Below, piece by piece: positions 6,421-15,317 of a stretch of 21,319 bases of DNA. The notes under the pieces were generated by a model. That model had not been told where the DNA came from, did not search any database, and saw only the letters and a list, made by a program, of their open reading frames with translations. The stretch is from Candidatus Aminicenantota bacterium (GTDB lineage Bacteria; Acidobacteriota; Aminicenantia; UBA2199): assembly GCA_030639705.1 (NCBI GenBank), contig DAOWKX010000034.1:1-21319 (forward strand). The letters are read 5' to 3'. The position numbers were made by a program, and so were the translations under genes. The first letter of the stretch is position 1, and each line of letters opens with the position of its first letter.

Positions 6421-8184
6421 ATGAAAGAAATTAGAGTAGGTCTTGGAACCTGCGGCGTGTCAGCTGGTGGAATTCAAGTTTTTAACACTTTGAAAAGCGA
6501 GATAGATGCCAAAAAATTAAAGGTTGTTTTAAAAGAAACCGGGTGCATGGGTATGTGTTATGAAGAAGTATTAGTGGAGGTCGTGGAAAATGGCACCAGT
6601 TTCTTGTATGCAAAAATCAATCCTGAAAAGGCCAAGAAGATTATTGATCAGCATATTATTGATGATCGACCTATAGAGGAGTGGATTGTCAATAATCGTG
6701 CTTGCAGTGAAAAAGAAGAATTCTTCAAAAAACAGAAGAGAATCGTTTTGAGAAACTGCGGGGTGATTGATCCTGGGTCAATCGATGAGTATATTACCCG
6801 TGATGGTTATAAAGCCATACAGAAGGTATTAAAAGAGCTTTCACCGGAAGAGATTATTGATATTATTTATCAATCCGGATTAAGAGGTAGAGGGGGAGGG
6901 GGATTTCTTACCGGATTGAAATGGAGATTTGCCAGAAATGCAAAAGGTGAAAAAAAATATATTATTTGCAATGCCGATGAGGGGGATCCGGGTGCGTTCA
7001 TGGATCGAAGTGTTCTTGAAGGAGATCCCCATTCGGTTCTGGAAGGGATGATGATCGCAGGAAGGGCCATTGGGGCTGATGAAGCCTATATTTATATTCG
7101 GGCTGAATACCCGAAAGCCATTTTGCGGCTTGAAAATGCCATTAAACAGTGTGCAGAAAGAGGGTATCTGGGAACGGGTATCTTTGGTTCGGATGCCAAT
7201 TTCAAAATAAAGATTAAGGAAGGCGCGGGTGCATTTGTATGCGGGGAGGAGACAGCATTAATTGCATCCATAGAAGGAAAAAGAGGAATCCCTCGAATTC
7301 GACCACCCTTTCCTGCCCAAAAAGGGTTATGGGGAATGCCAACCAATATAAATAATGTGGAAACCTATGCCAATATTCCCTGGATTATATTAAATGGTGC
7401 TGAGAGTTTTTCATCTATGGGCACAGAACAGAGTAAGGGGACCAAGGTATTTGCTCTGGCGGGAAAAATTGTACGAAGTGGTTTGGCAGAAGTTCCCATG
7501 GGAATGACAATCAATGAAGTTGTATTTGATGTAGGTGGTGGCATCAAGGATGATCGTAAATTTAAAGCGGTGCAGATGGGTGGCCCGTCCGGTGGTTGTA
7601 TCCCGGCTAGCATGGGAGATTTAAAGATTGACTATGATGAAATTACTCAAACCGGCGCCATCATGGGATCAGGAGGATTAATCGTTTTAGATGAAACCAC
7701 CTGTATGGTTGATCTGGCAAAGTTTTTTCTTAACTTCACTCAGAACGAATCCTGTGGAAAGTGCACCTTTTGCAGGATAGGGACCAAGCGGATGCTGGAG
7801 ATACTGGACCGTATAACCATGGGTGAGGGTAAAGAGGAGGATCTGGATTTATTGGAGAGTTTGGCATATAAAATAAAAGACAGTAGCCTCTGTGGCCTGG
7901 GGCAAACAGCTCCCAATCCGGTGTTGACCACCTTGAAATATTTTAGAGAGGAATATGAAGCACATATCAGGGACAAAAAATGTCCTGCCCATATCTGTCC
8001 TGCGCTTATCACTTATAAAATTTCGGCTGAAAAGTGTACGGGCTGTACATTGTGTGCCAAGAAATGTCCGGTTCAGGCCATTTCAGGAGAGGTGAAAAAA
8101 CCTCACCTTATCAATCAAAATGAGTGTATTAAATGCGGTCTTTGTTATGATGCCTGCAGCTTTGGGGCAGTGGAAAAGATTTAG
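6421..8184 (+). CDS. NuoF/HydB-like FMN, NAD(H)-binding iron-sulfur subunit
   Basis: This is a 587-residue long-form NuoF of the HydB/HndC type, not the shorter complex I form. In order: a thioredoxin-like N-terminal domain with Cys11, Cys42 and Cys46; the FMN/NADH domain with GLRGRGGGGF (153-162) and CNADEGDPG (from 183); a [4Fe-4S] site with Cys445, Cys448, Cys451 and Cys491; a C-terminal bacterial-type ferredoxin domain with two CxxCxxCxxxC motifs (539-549 and 569-579). The HIRDKKCPAHIC stretch before the ferredoxin domain resembles the zinc-binding segment described for HydB. The family exchanges electrons with NAD(H), and in bifurcating members also with ferredoxin. AGGAG precedes the ATG. 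The stop is 14 bases before the next gene. Equivalent to BfuB. Confidence 0.95.
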   Translation: MKEIRVGLGTCGVSAGGIQVFNTLKSEIDAKKLKVVLKETGCMGMCYEEVLVEVVENGTSFLYAKINPEKAKKIIDQHIIDDRPIEEWIVNNRACSEKEEFFKKQKRIVLRNCGVIDPGSIDEYITRDGYKAIQKVLKELSPEEIIDIIYQSGLRGRGGGGFLTGLKWRFARNAKGEKKYIICNADEGDPGAFMDRSVLEGDPHSVLEGMMIAGRAIGADEAYIYIRAEYPKAILRLENAIKQCAERGYLGTGIFGSDANFKIKIKEGAGAFVCGEETALIASIEGKRGIPRIRPPFPAQKGLWGMPTNINNVETYANIPWIILNGAESFSSMGTEQSKGTKVFALAGKIVRSGLAEVPMGMTINEVVFDVGGGIKDDRKFKAVQMGGPSGGCIPASMGDLKIDYDEITQTGAIMGSGGLIVLDETTCMVDLAKFFLNFTQNESCGKCTFCRIGTKRMLEILDRITMGEGKEEDLDLLESLAYKIKDSSLCGLGQTAPNPVLTTLKYFREEYEAHIRDKKCPAHICPALITYKISAEKCTGCTLCAKKCPVQAISGEVKKPHLINQNECIKCGLCYDACSFGAVEKI

Positions 8185-8198
8185 AGCAAACGGAGAAC

Positions 8199-11100
8199 AT
8201 GATCATGAAAAATATCACAGTTACTATAAATGATAAGAGAATTAAAACAAATTCTGACAAAACCATACTGGAAGTAGTCAACGATCATAAAATAGATGAA
8301 ATTCCGACGCTGTGTTATGATCCGCGAATTGAACCCTATGGTTCCTGTTTTCTCTGTGTTGTTGAAGTTGAGGGAGTAAAAAAGTTGGTCCCCTCATGTT
8401 CGACAAAGGTAAATGATGGTATGGTAATCCATACCAATACAGAGCGTATAAGAAGTGCCAGGAAAACAGCACTCGAGCTTTTGCTTTCTAATCATTATGC
8501 CGATTGTATTGGTCCCTGTCAGAATAATTGTCCGGCTGGAGTGGATGCTCAGGGCTACATCGCCCTTATATCGATTGGTAAACACAGGGAGGCTCTACGC
8601 CTGGTCAAACAGACCAACCCGCTTCCTTTATCCATTGGTCGAGTATGTATCCGGGATTGTGAAGTTGCCTGCCGGAGAAATCTGGTTGATGACTCAGTGG
8701 CAATTAATGCATTAAAACGATATGTGGCTGATCTTGATGCCATTGATATGTGGACTCCTTTGGTAAAAAAGCGAAAAAATAAAAAAGTGGCTGTTGTGGG
8801 CGGTGGACCTTCCGGCCTGACCTGTGCCTATTATTTAAATATTGAAGGATATGATGTAACCATATTTGAAAAGCTCCCCCAGCTCGGTGGAATGCTCCGT
8901 TACGGGATCCCTGAATACAGATTACCCAAAAAAATATTGGATACCGAGATTAATTGGATAACCAATTTGGGAATAAAGGTTAAAAATAATGTGGCATTGG
9001 GGAGAGATTTTGATATTCCTGGTTTGTTTTCAAAGGGTTATGATGCGGTTTATCTGGCTCTGGGCGCCCATAAGGCCAGTAAAATGAGACTGGCACACGA
9101 GGATGACACAGAAGGTGTCGTAAAAGGGATTGATTTTTTAAGAGATTTACAACTAAATGGTGTTCCCCGATTAGAAGGGACTGTGATTGTGGTAGGGGGT
9201 GGAAATACTGCAATCGATGCCGCCAGATCAGCCTTAAGATGCGGAGCGGATAAAGTAAGAATCGTTTATCGACGTAGCATTAAGGAAATGCCTGCACATC
9301 CTGAGGAGGTTAAAGCAGCCGAGGAAGAAGGGGTGGAATTGCTATTTTTATCCAATCCCACAGAAATCATCCGGGAAGGAAACCGTTTGAAAGCGGTTGA
9401 ATGCCTTAAAATGGAGCTGAAAGAAGGAGAGCCCGGTGAAAGACCTCGTCCGGTGCCCATTCCCGATTCAGAATTTGTGTTAAAGTGTGATACCTTGATT
9501 GCGGCTATCGGTCAGCAGGTGGATGCCGCCATTTTCTCCAATGGCAACGGCTGCGAGCTGCAGAAGTGGGGAACCATAAAAACCGATCAGGATAATCTTG
9601 CAACCAGCATAAAGGGTGTTTATGCGGGTGGGGATGTGGTGACCGGCCCCTGGACAGCAATTGCCTCCATTGCCCATGGTAAAAAAGCGGCAGCCGCTAT
9701 CCACGATTTACTCAATAAGGGTAAGAAAACGGACAATGGATGGCATTTTAACAGTTTTAAGCATCGCTTTAATGATGTGACAGAACAGGAATTGTCTTTT
9801 GTTAAAGCAGTCAATCGAGAAAAAATGCCAGAGCTATCAATCAATAATCGGAAACAAAATTTCAAAGAGGTTGAGCTGGGATTTGATCAAAGGAAGGTTG
9901 TCCGGGAAACCGAAAGGTGTTTGGAATGCGGGTGTTCTGAATATTATGACTGTGTGCTACGACGGTATTGTGATACATTTGGAATCGATATTTCCAATTT
10001 TATTGGTGAGACACGCAAATATAAAACAGACATCCAGCATCCATTTATATCGCTGGACCCGAATAAATGTATTAACTGCGGGCTGTGTGTCAGGACATGC
10101 TCCGAGGTCCTGGAGGTTTCTGCCTTGGGTTTTGTTAATCGTGGATTCAAGGCCGTGATGAAACCCGCCATGGAACATCCACTGATTGAAACCAACTGTA
10201 TTTCATGTGGAAACTGCATCGATGTCTGTCCAACCGGGGCCCTGGCAGAAAGATTTCCTTTTAAGATTCTGGGGGCCCTTTCTAAAAGCAATTATAGGTC
10301 GATATGTAACTTTTGTTCGATCGGATGTAATCTCAATTATAAAGTGATCGACAGTGATGTTTTTTATGTGTCCAATTCCACAGAGGAGATCCGGGATACC
10401 CATAACAGAGGATATTTATGTGTTAAGGGACGATTCGGTCATCGTTTCCTGATGTCTGAAGATAGATTAAAACAGCCGGTAGTGGGTCGGAATGGGAAAT
10501 CAACGGAAGTTGATTGGGATGACGCCATTGGCAGTGCCGTTGAGGGAATGAAAAAAATTATAACCAAGTACGGTAGCGATTCAGTGGGGGTATTCGCCTC
10601 ACCTAAATTATCTAACGAAGAAATTTATTTACTCCAGAAACTGTCGAGAGTCACCCTGGGGACCAACAATATTTCCAGTTTTTCAAATATGCTCTACAGC
10701 ACTGATTTGGATGCTTTGGATCAATCGGTTGGATTGACTGTATCCACCATGAAAACCGATGATCTGATTCAATCCGATATTATTGTGGTGATCAATGCCG
10801 ATCTTTCAGAAGAAAATCTGATTATGGAGCTTAAAATTAAAAATGCACAAAAACGAGGCACAAAAGTCATTTTGATTAATTCTTCGGAGATCAAACTCGC
10901 AAAATATGCCGATTTATGGATCGATAGTAAGCGGGGGACTCATACGGTTTTATTAAATGGAATTTTAAGAGAACTGATTAATAGAGAAAAATTTGACCGA
11001 ACATTCATTCAAGATCGGACTGAAGGTTTTTCTGAGCTTGCTGAATTCCTTTCGGGATTTAACCGTGAGAAGGTATGCCGTTTAACAGGAATAACCAATG

Positions 11101-11972
11101 AAAAATATGAAATACTGAATCAATGGCTGGAGAATCCAGGATTGAATATTTCTTTTATTTATAATATTGATTCATTGAGAGAGAAATCAACCGGGGACCT
11201 TCAGGCAATTGGCAATTTTCTTTTACTGACCAATCGTTTTTCCAGAAAGAAAAACGGATTGATTATCCTCAGGGATTATGCCAATTCCGCCGGACTTTTG
11301 GACATGGGTGCCAACCCACACTATTTACCGGGTTATGTAAAGATTGCGGATACAGAAGAAATAGACCGTATCGGAGAGACCTGGGATATGGACCTCAAGA
11401 AGGTGTTTAAACCGGTTGATTTAAAAGCCAGGATGCTGGCGGGTGAAATTAAGGCAGTGTTTATCTTCGGAGAGGACCCGCTGGTTCATAGTGAAAATTG
11501 GAAATATTTTAATGGAGTCGAATTTATGGTGGTCTCAGATATGTTTCATACAGCGACAGCCAGAGAGGCAGATGTCATCCTCCCGGCTGCCTCTTATATT
11601 GAGCAGGATGGTACCTTTACTACGTGTGACAGACGGTTACAGAAGGTGAATCAGATATTACCTCCCGGGAATGGAATGGAGAATTGGGAGATTTTGATGA
11701 AGTTCGCCAATGGTTTTGGAGATGGATTTCATTATTCATCCGTTTCTGAAATTTGGGAAGAGATAAAAGAAATAAATCGATTTTATAAAGATTCTCAGAT
11801 GAATGAGTCTTGGGGTGAACCGTTCTTTCAGAATGGATTTTATACCCGGGATCACAAAGCACATTTCTCGGTCAGGGATACTGATATTGCCACTCGTAAT
11901 CCGGAAAGATCCAGTGTTCTTTTTTCGGAAAATTTCTTTAAAATTAAAATTAAGAACAATTTAATGCTATAA
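8199..11972 (+). CDS. Composite redox subunit: NuoG-type [2Fe-2S] + GltD/NfnB-like FAD/NADPH module + ferredoxins + truncated formate-dehydrogenase-like MopB core
   Basis: This 1257-residue cytoplasmic protein carries: a [2Fe-2S] domain (Cys39, 50, 53, 67); a His99/Cys103/Cys107/Cys111 and Cys150/154/158 region like the GltD/NfnB/DPD N-terminus; a FAD fold (GGGPSG at 201-206, GGD near 477-479) with a second nucleotide fold (GGGN from 333) whose VYRR (Arg358, Arg359) suggests NADPH; a cysteine group (574, 577, 579, 585, 591); two [4Fe-4S] ferredoxin motifs (624-634, 667-677); and a MopB core starting with Cys703, 706, 710, 741. At the formate dehydrogenase Sec/Cys-His position there is Leu832-Tyr833, and the usual C-terminal molybdopterin-binding domain is missing. 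It is therefore unlikely to oxidise formate. With NuoE/NuoF-like partners it probably forms a bifurcating transhydrogenase-like complex (BfuA position). A second ATG at 8205 is possible. Confidence 0.93.
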   Translation: MIMKNITVTINDKRIKTNSDKTILEVVNDHKIDEIPTLCYDPRIEPYGSCFLCVVEVEGVKKLVPSCSTKVNDGMVIHTNTERIRSARKTALELLLSNHYADCIGPCQNNCPAGVDAQGYIALISIGKHREALRLVKQTNPLPLSIGRVCIRDCEVACRRNLVDDSVAINALKRYVADLDAIDMWTPLVKKRKNKKVAVVGGGPSGLTCAYYLNIEGYDVTIFEKLPQLGGMLRYGIPEYRLPKKILDTEINWITNLGIKVKNNVALGRDFDIPGLFSKGYDAVYLALGAHKASKMRLAHEDDTEGVVKGIDFLRDLQLNGVPRLEGTVIVVGGGNTAIDAARSALRCGADKVRIVYRRSIKEMPAHPEEVKAAEEEGVELLFLSNPTEIIREGNRLKAVECLKMELKEGEPGERPRPVPIPDSEFVLKCDTLIAAIGQQVDAAIFSNGNGCELQKWGTIKTDQDNLATSIKGVYAGGDVVTGPWTAIASIAHGKKAAAAIHDLLNKGKKTDNGWHFNSFKHRFNDVTEQELSFVKAVNREKMPELSINNRKQNFKEVELGFDQRKVVRETERCLECGCSEYYDCVLRRYCDTFGIDISNFIGETRKYKTDIQHPFISLDPNKCINCGLCVRTCSEVLEVSALGFVNRGFKAVMKPAMEHPLIETNCISCGNCIDVCPTGALAERFPFKILGALSKSNYRSICNFCSIGCNLNYKVIDSDVFYVSNSTEEIRDTHNRGYLCVKGRFGHRFLMSEDRLKQPVVGRNGKSTEVDWDDAIGSAVEGMKKIITKYGSDSVGVFASPKLSNEEIYLLQKLSRVTLGTNNISSFSNMLYSTDLDALDQSVGLTVSTMKTDDLIQSDIIVVINADLSEENLIMELKIKNAQKRGTKVILINSSEIKLAKYADLWIDSKRGTHTVLLNGILRELINREKFDRTFIQDRTEGFSELAEFLSGFNREKVCRLTGITNEKYEILNQWLENPGLNISFIYNIDSLREKSTGDLQAIGNFLLLTNRFSRKKNGLIILRDYANSAGLLDMGANPHYLPGYVKIADTEEIDRIGETWDMDLKKVFKPVDLKARMLAGEIKAVFIFGEDPLVHSENWKYFNGVEFMVVSDMFHTATAREADVILPAASYIEQDGTFTTCDRRLQKVNQILPPGNGMENWEILMKFANGFGDGFHYSSVSEIWEEIKEINRFYKDSQMNESWGEPFFQNGFYTRDHKAHFSVRDTDIATRNPERSSVLFSENFFKIKIKNNLML

Positions 11973-11985
11973 TAATCAAGGAAAT

Positions 11986-13908
11986 ATGAAGGATGTAAAA
12001 AATATCAATCTGGTATTCGAGCTGCTGAATTATATTCTTATTCTGGATGAAAAAAATAGTATCGTCTACACGGGAGATGATATTGAACAGGTTCTGTTTC
12101 AATCAAAAGAACATAACGAAACTGTATTTTTAAATAATTTTTGCCAGAAGGAAAAAAAATTATGGGAGAAAAAGATAGATGAGGTACGCCATAACAAGCG
12201 GCCCAACTCATTGAATATTGAACGAATTCAAAAGACACTTTTCCTTTTTCCGGTTAACCTCAATGAAACCCAGAATGTGATCATATCGACAAAAGAAAAA
12301 ATCCTTCAAACCACTAAAATAGAGCTGGATTTAAAGGAACGTGTTAAAGAGTTGCAGTGTTTGTTTGCCATAAGTTCGGAGCTGGATCACAGTGAGAAAA
12401 TAAGCAAGACACTGCCCAATTGCATTCAACCTCTGATTGATGGATTTCAATTCCCGGAATTGGTCAGTGTGGAGATCGTTTTGGATGGAAGAGTATATGC
12501 TGATGAAAAAAACGGGAATCAGAAAGCAAAAAATACCCTTACAGAGGCTATCATTGTAAACAAAATCAAGAGAGGTTTTATTGAGGTAGGATATCACAAG
12601 AAAGTTCCATTTTTAAAAGAAGAAGAAGAATTATTAGAAGAGATTTCAGGTATGATCGCCAATGCAATAGAAAATCAGGATCTGAAGGTGGAATTGCAAA
12701 TCCATCTGGAAAAACTTGAAGATTTGGTAGTGGATCTGGAAAAGCAAAAAAAGGTACTTCTTCTAAAAAATAAAAAGCTACTTGAATTAACCGAAGAATG
12801 CGGTCGAAGCCGGAACCAACTGGAATCATTGTTTAATGCAATGACCGATACCATCGTGGTGATTGATTCGGAATTTAATATACTCATGTCCAATAAGAGA
12901 GAAATCGGTCATTCGGGAAAATGTTATCGAAAAGTATTCAATGAAAATCGTCCCTGTTTGGGTTGCCCTGCGGAAATTTCTTTTAAGGAAGCTAAATCGG
13001 TTTCTGTTGAGAAGAGAGTTGACAACCAGTATTTTCTTTTAAATAACTATCCCATTGTCAACAATTCAGGAAGAGTAGAGAATGTTTTGGAGATTTGCAC
13101 CAATGTGACCAAAGAGAAGCATATGGAATTTCAGCTCCTACAATCTTACAAATTGGCCTCATTGGGGAAACTGGTTGCCGGTGTGGCTCATGAAATCAAT
13201 AACCCCAATACTTTTATTCGGGGAAATATTAAGATCATGAAGGAGTCATTTGGTGATATTTTCCCGATTCTGGATGAGCATTACTCCCATCAAAAGGACT
13301 TAAAGATTGCCCGCTTGGATTATGAGATTTTTAAGGAAAACATCCCAATATTATTAGAAGATATGGTAGATGGTGCCAATCGGATAAAAAAAATTGTGGA
13401 TGGATTGAGAAATTTTGCCAAGAAAGATGATGAGTCCCTGGAAGAAAATGTCAACATCAATCAGGTGGTGAATAATAGTTACCGGCTGGTAGAAAATCAA
13501 ATACGAAAAACTGCTAAAATGAAATTGAAACTGGGTTCTGATATCCCTGAGTTCAAAGGCAATGTCCAAAAGCTGCAACAGGTGATGGTGAATATGTTTA
13601 TCAATGCCTCACAGGCCATTGAAAATGGAAAAGGATATATTGAGGTTGAAACCAGATTGGATGGGGAAGGTAAAGAGATAATCATAAGCATTGAGGATAA
13701 CGGGAAAGGGATCGGCGAAAAGGATAAAAAATACATTTTCGATCCTTTCTTTACCACCAAAAGAAATAAGGGAGGAACAGGACTGGGTTTAACCATTACT
13801 TATGGAATCATAAAAGAACATCTTGGAAGAATAGATGTGGATAGCAAATTAGGACAGGGGACAAAATTTACAATACACATACCGGTTTCAGCGGGAGGCA
13901 GTGAGTGA
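11986..13908 (+). CDS. Cytoplasmic PAS/GAF sensor histidine kinase
   Basis: This 640-residue kinase has no transmembrane segment. Visible parts are an N-terminal PAS-like region (about 1-110), a GAF-like region (about 115-235), a coiled coil (about 230-280), a PAS domain (about 282-375), HisKA with His402 in AGVAHEINNPN, and an HATPase domain with N box (Asn536, Asn540), D571-N-G-K-G, FDPFFTTK and GGTGLGL (596-602). The PAS domain has Cys313, Cys324, Cys327 and Cys371 in a C-x10-C-x2-C-P pattern common in kinases of anaerobes and possibly redox-sensing. An AGGAAA ribosome binding site precedes the ATG; the gene starts 13 bases after the composite subunit and overlaps the next regulator by 4 bases, so the two are a cognate pair. 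The signal is probably intracellular. Confidence 0.93.
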   Translation: MKDVKNINLVFELLNYILILDEKNSIVYTGDDIEQVLFQSKEHNETVFLNNFCQKEKKLWEKKIDEVRHNKRPNSLNIERIQKTLFLFPVNLNETQNVIISTKEKILQTTKIELDLKERVKELQCLFAISSELDHSEKISKTLPNCIQPLIDGFQFPELVSVEIVLDGRVYADEKNGNQKAKNTLTEAIIVNKIKRGFIEVGYHKKVPFLKEEEELLEEISGMIANAIENQDLKVELQIHLEKLEDLVVDLEKQKKVLLLKNKKLLELTEECGRSRNQLESLFNAMTDTIVVIDSEFNILMSNKREIGHSGKCYRKVFNENRPCLGCPAEISFKEAKSVSVEKRVDNQYFLLNNYPIVNNSGRVENVLEICTNVTKEKHMEFQLLQSYKLASLGKLVAGVAHEINNPNTFIRGNIKIMKESFGDIFPILDEHYSHQKDLKIARLDYEIFKENIPILLEDMVDGANRIKKIVDGLRNFAKKDDESLEENVNINQVVNNSYRLVENQIRKTAKMKLKLGSDIPEFKGNVQKLQQVMVNMFINASQAIENGKGYIEVETRLDGEGKEIIISIEDNGKGIGEKDKKYIFDPFFTTKRNKGGTGLGLTITYGIIKEHLGRIDVDSKLGQGTKFTIHIPVSAGGSE

Positions 13909-15272
13909 CCAGGATTCTGGTAATTGATGATGATCAGGCAATATTAAATTTTTTGCGAGTCTTTTTAATCCAGGCCGGAAAATTTTCTGTCCACACATTA
14001 CAGGATAATGCAAAAGCCTATGAGTTCTTAGAGAAAGAAAAATTTGATATATTGCTTCTGGATATGGATATGCCCAACGTTACTGGTCTGGATATTCTTC
14101 AATTTATAAAGGAGAACGATATTAATATAATCACTGTGGTTTTAACCGGGGTAGAGGATATTGATCTGGCGATTTCCGCCATGAAACTGGGTACATTTGA
14201 TTATATGTTGAAACCAATAGAGGAAAAAAGACTTTTAAAAGTCCTGGATTCAGCCATTGATAAGGTTGGAATAAAAAAAATTGAGTCGGAATCCAGTATG
14301 TCATTCACCTTGGATGGACTGAAGCACAAAGAGGCGTTCAAAAAAATCATCACCGTGAATGATGAAATTTTAAAAATTTTTCATATTGTTGAAAAATTTG
14401 CCGAAACCGATAATTCAATTTTGATATGGGGCGAAAGTGGAACCGGTAAAGAATTAATCGCCCAGGCAATACATAAAATCAGTGCCAGAGAAGACAAAAA
14501 ATTTATAGCGGTTAATTCAGGCGCCTTTGCCAATGAATTATTTTCCTCTGAGTTTTTCGGACATTCAAAAGGCTCTTTTACAGGTGCAATTTCCGATAAG
14601 AAGGGATTTCTTGAAGATGCAAACGGAGGAACACTTTTTTTGGATGAAATCGGAGAGCTATCCCTGCCCATTCAAGTGAAATTATTACGGGTTCTTCAGG
14701 AAGGAGAGTTTTACCGGCTGGGCTCAACCAGGAATCTCAAGGTAGATGTCCGTATCATAGCAGCTACCAATAAGAACTTATTCGATGAAATCAAGAAAGG
14801 AAATTTCAGAAAAGATCTGTTTTTTCGATTAAATATCAATTCGATTTATTTGCCTCCGCTTCGGGATAGAAAAGAAGATATTCTCTTACTGGCTGATTAT
14901 TTTTTGAAAGAGTTTAATAAGAAGTATAAAAAAAAGGTTTCAAAAATATCCCGGCCTGTACAAAGCCTTTTAACAGGTTATCATTTCCCTGGAAATATCA
15001 GAGAGCTAATGAATATTATAAACAGTGCGATAATTGTCGAATCCAACCATGAGTTGCGGAAGAAATCCCTTCCCCATTATTTTCTATCCAACAATAGGAT
15101 TCCCGATGATTTTGCTGAGGAATCAGCTTCACGGTCTTTGGTGGAAGTTGAGAGAGAACATATTAAGAAGGTATTGAAACTCACAAGTATGAACAAAACC
15201 AGAGCCGCCAAGATTCTCGGGATTTCCAGAGTTAATTTAATTTCAAAGACAAAAAAATATAAACTGGAGTAA
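13905..15272 (+). CDS. Sigma54-dependent response regulator (NtrC family)
   Basis: This 455-residue regulator has a receiver domain (phospho-acceptor Asp53 in LLLDMDMPNVTG), a sigma54-interaction AAA+ domain with Walker A GESGTGK (176-182), Walker B with Asp247-Glu248, and a C-terminal Fis-type helix-turn-helix (about 410-455, NKTRAAKILGISRVNLISK). The sigma54-contact loop reads GSFTGA (223-228) instead of the usual GAFTGA. Phosphorylated by its partner kinase, it should activate -24/-12 promoters. The likely target is the promoter at 4826-4843 that drives its own operon. The start is GTG, in a GTGA overlap with the kinase stop, with GGGAGG upstream, which indicates translational coupling. 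Confidence 0.95.
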   Translation: MTRILVIDDDQAILNFLRVFLIQAGKFSVHTLQDNAKAYEFLEKEKFDILLLDMDMPNVTGLDILQFIKENDINIITVVLTGVEDIDLAISAMKLGTFDYMLKPIEEKRLLKVLDSAIDKVGIKKIESESSMSFTLDGLKHKEAFKKIITVNDEILKIFHIVEKFAETDNSILIWGESGTGKELIAQAIHKISAREDKKFIAVNSGAFANELFSSEFFGHSKGSFTGAISDKKGFLEDANGGTLFLDEIGELSLPIQVKLLRVLQEGEFYRLGSTRNLKVDVRIIAATNKNLFDEIKKGNFRKDLFFRLNINSIYLPPLRDRKEDILLLADYFLKEFNKKYKKKVSKISRPVQSLLTGYHFPGNIRELMNIINSAIIVESNHELRKKSLPHYFLSNNRIPDDFAEESASRSLVEVEREHIKKVLKLTSMNKTRAAKILGISRVNLISKTKKYKLE

Positions 15273-15284
15273 AATATACAATCG

Positions 15285-15308
15285 CAATCTCAGGGTCATG
15301 TGGGATTG
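15285..15308 (+). other. Intercistronic hairpin before the membrane protein gene
   Basis: CAATCTCA (15285-15292) and TGGGATTG (15301-15308) can pair over 8 positions with one G-U pair around an 8-base loop. It lies between the regulator stop and the ribosome binding site of the next gene. There is no T tract, so it is not a standard terminator; it could stabilise or attenuate the transcript. An upstream ATG (15300) would lie in its loop. Confidence 0.3.
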
Positions 15309-15317
15309 AGGGGAAGT

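Noticed and set aside
8199..11972. Annotation as catalytic formate dehydrogenase alpha subunit or as NuoG of respiratory complex I
   Set aside because: The catalytic Sec/Cys-His pair and the C-terminal MopB domain are missing, a GltD/NfnB module is inserted, and no complex I membrane subunits are present.
5900..11972. [FeFe]-hydrogenase (HydABC) operon
   Set aside because: Subunit types and order fit, but no H-cluster motifs (TSCCPxW, MPCxxKxxE, ExMxCxxGC) are seen in the large subunit.
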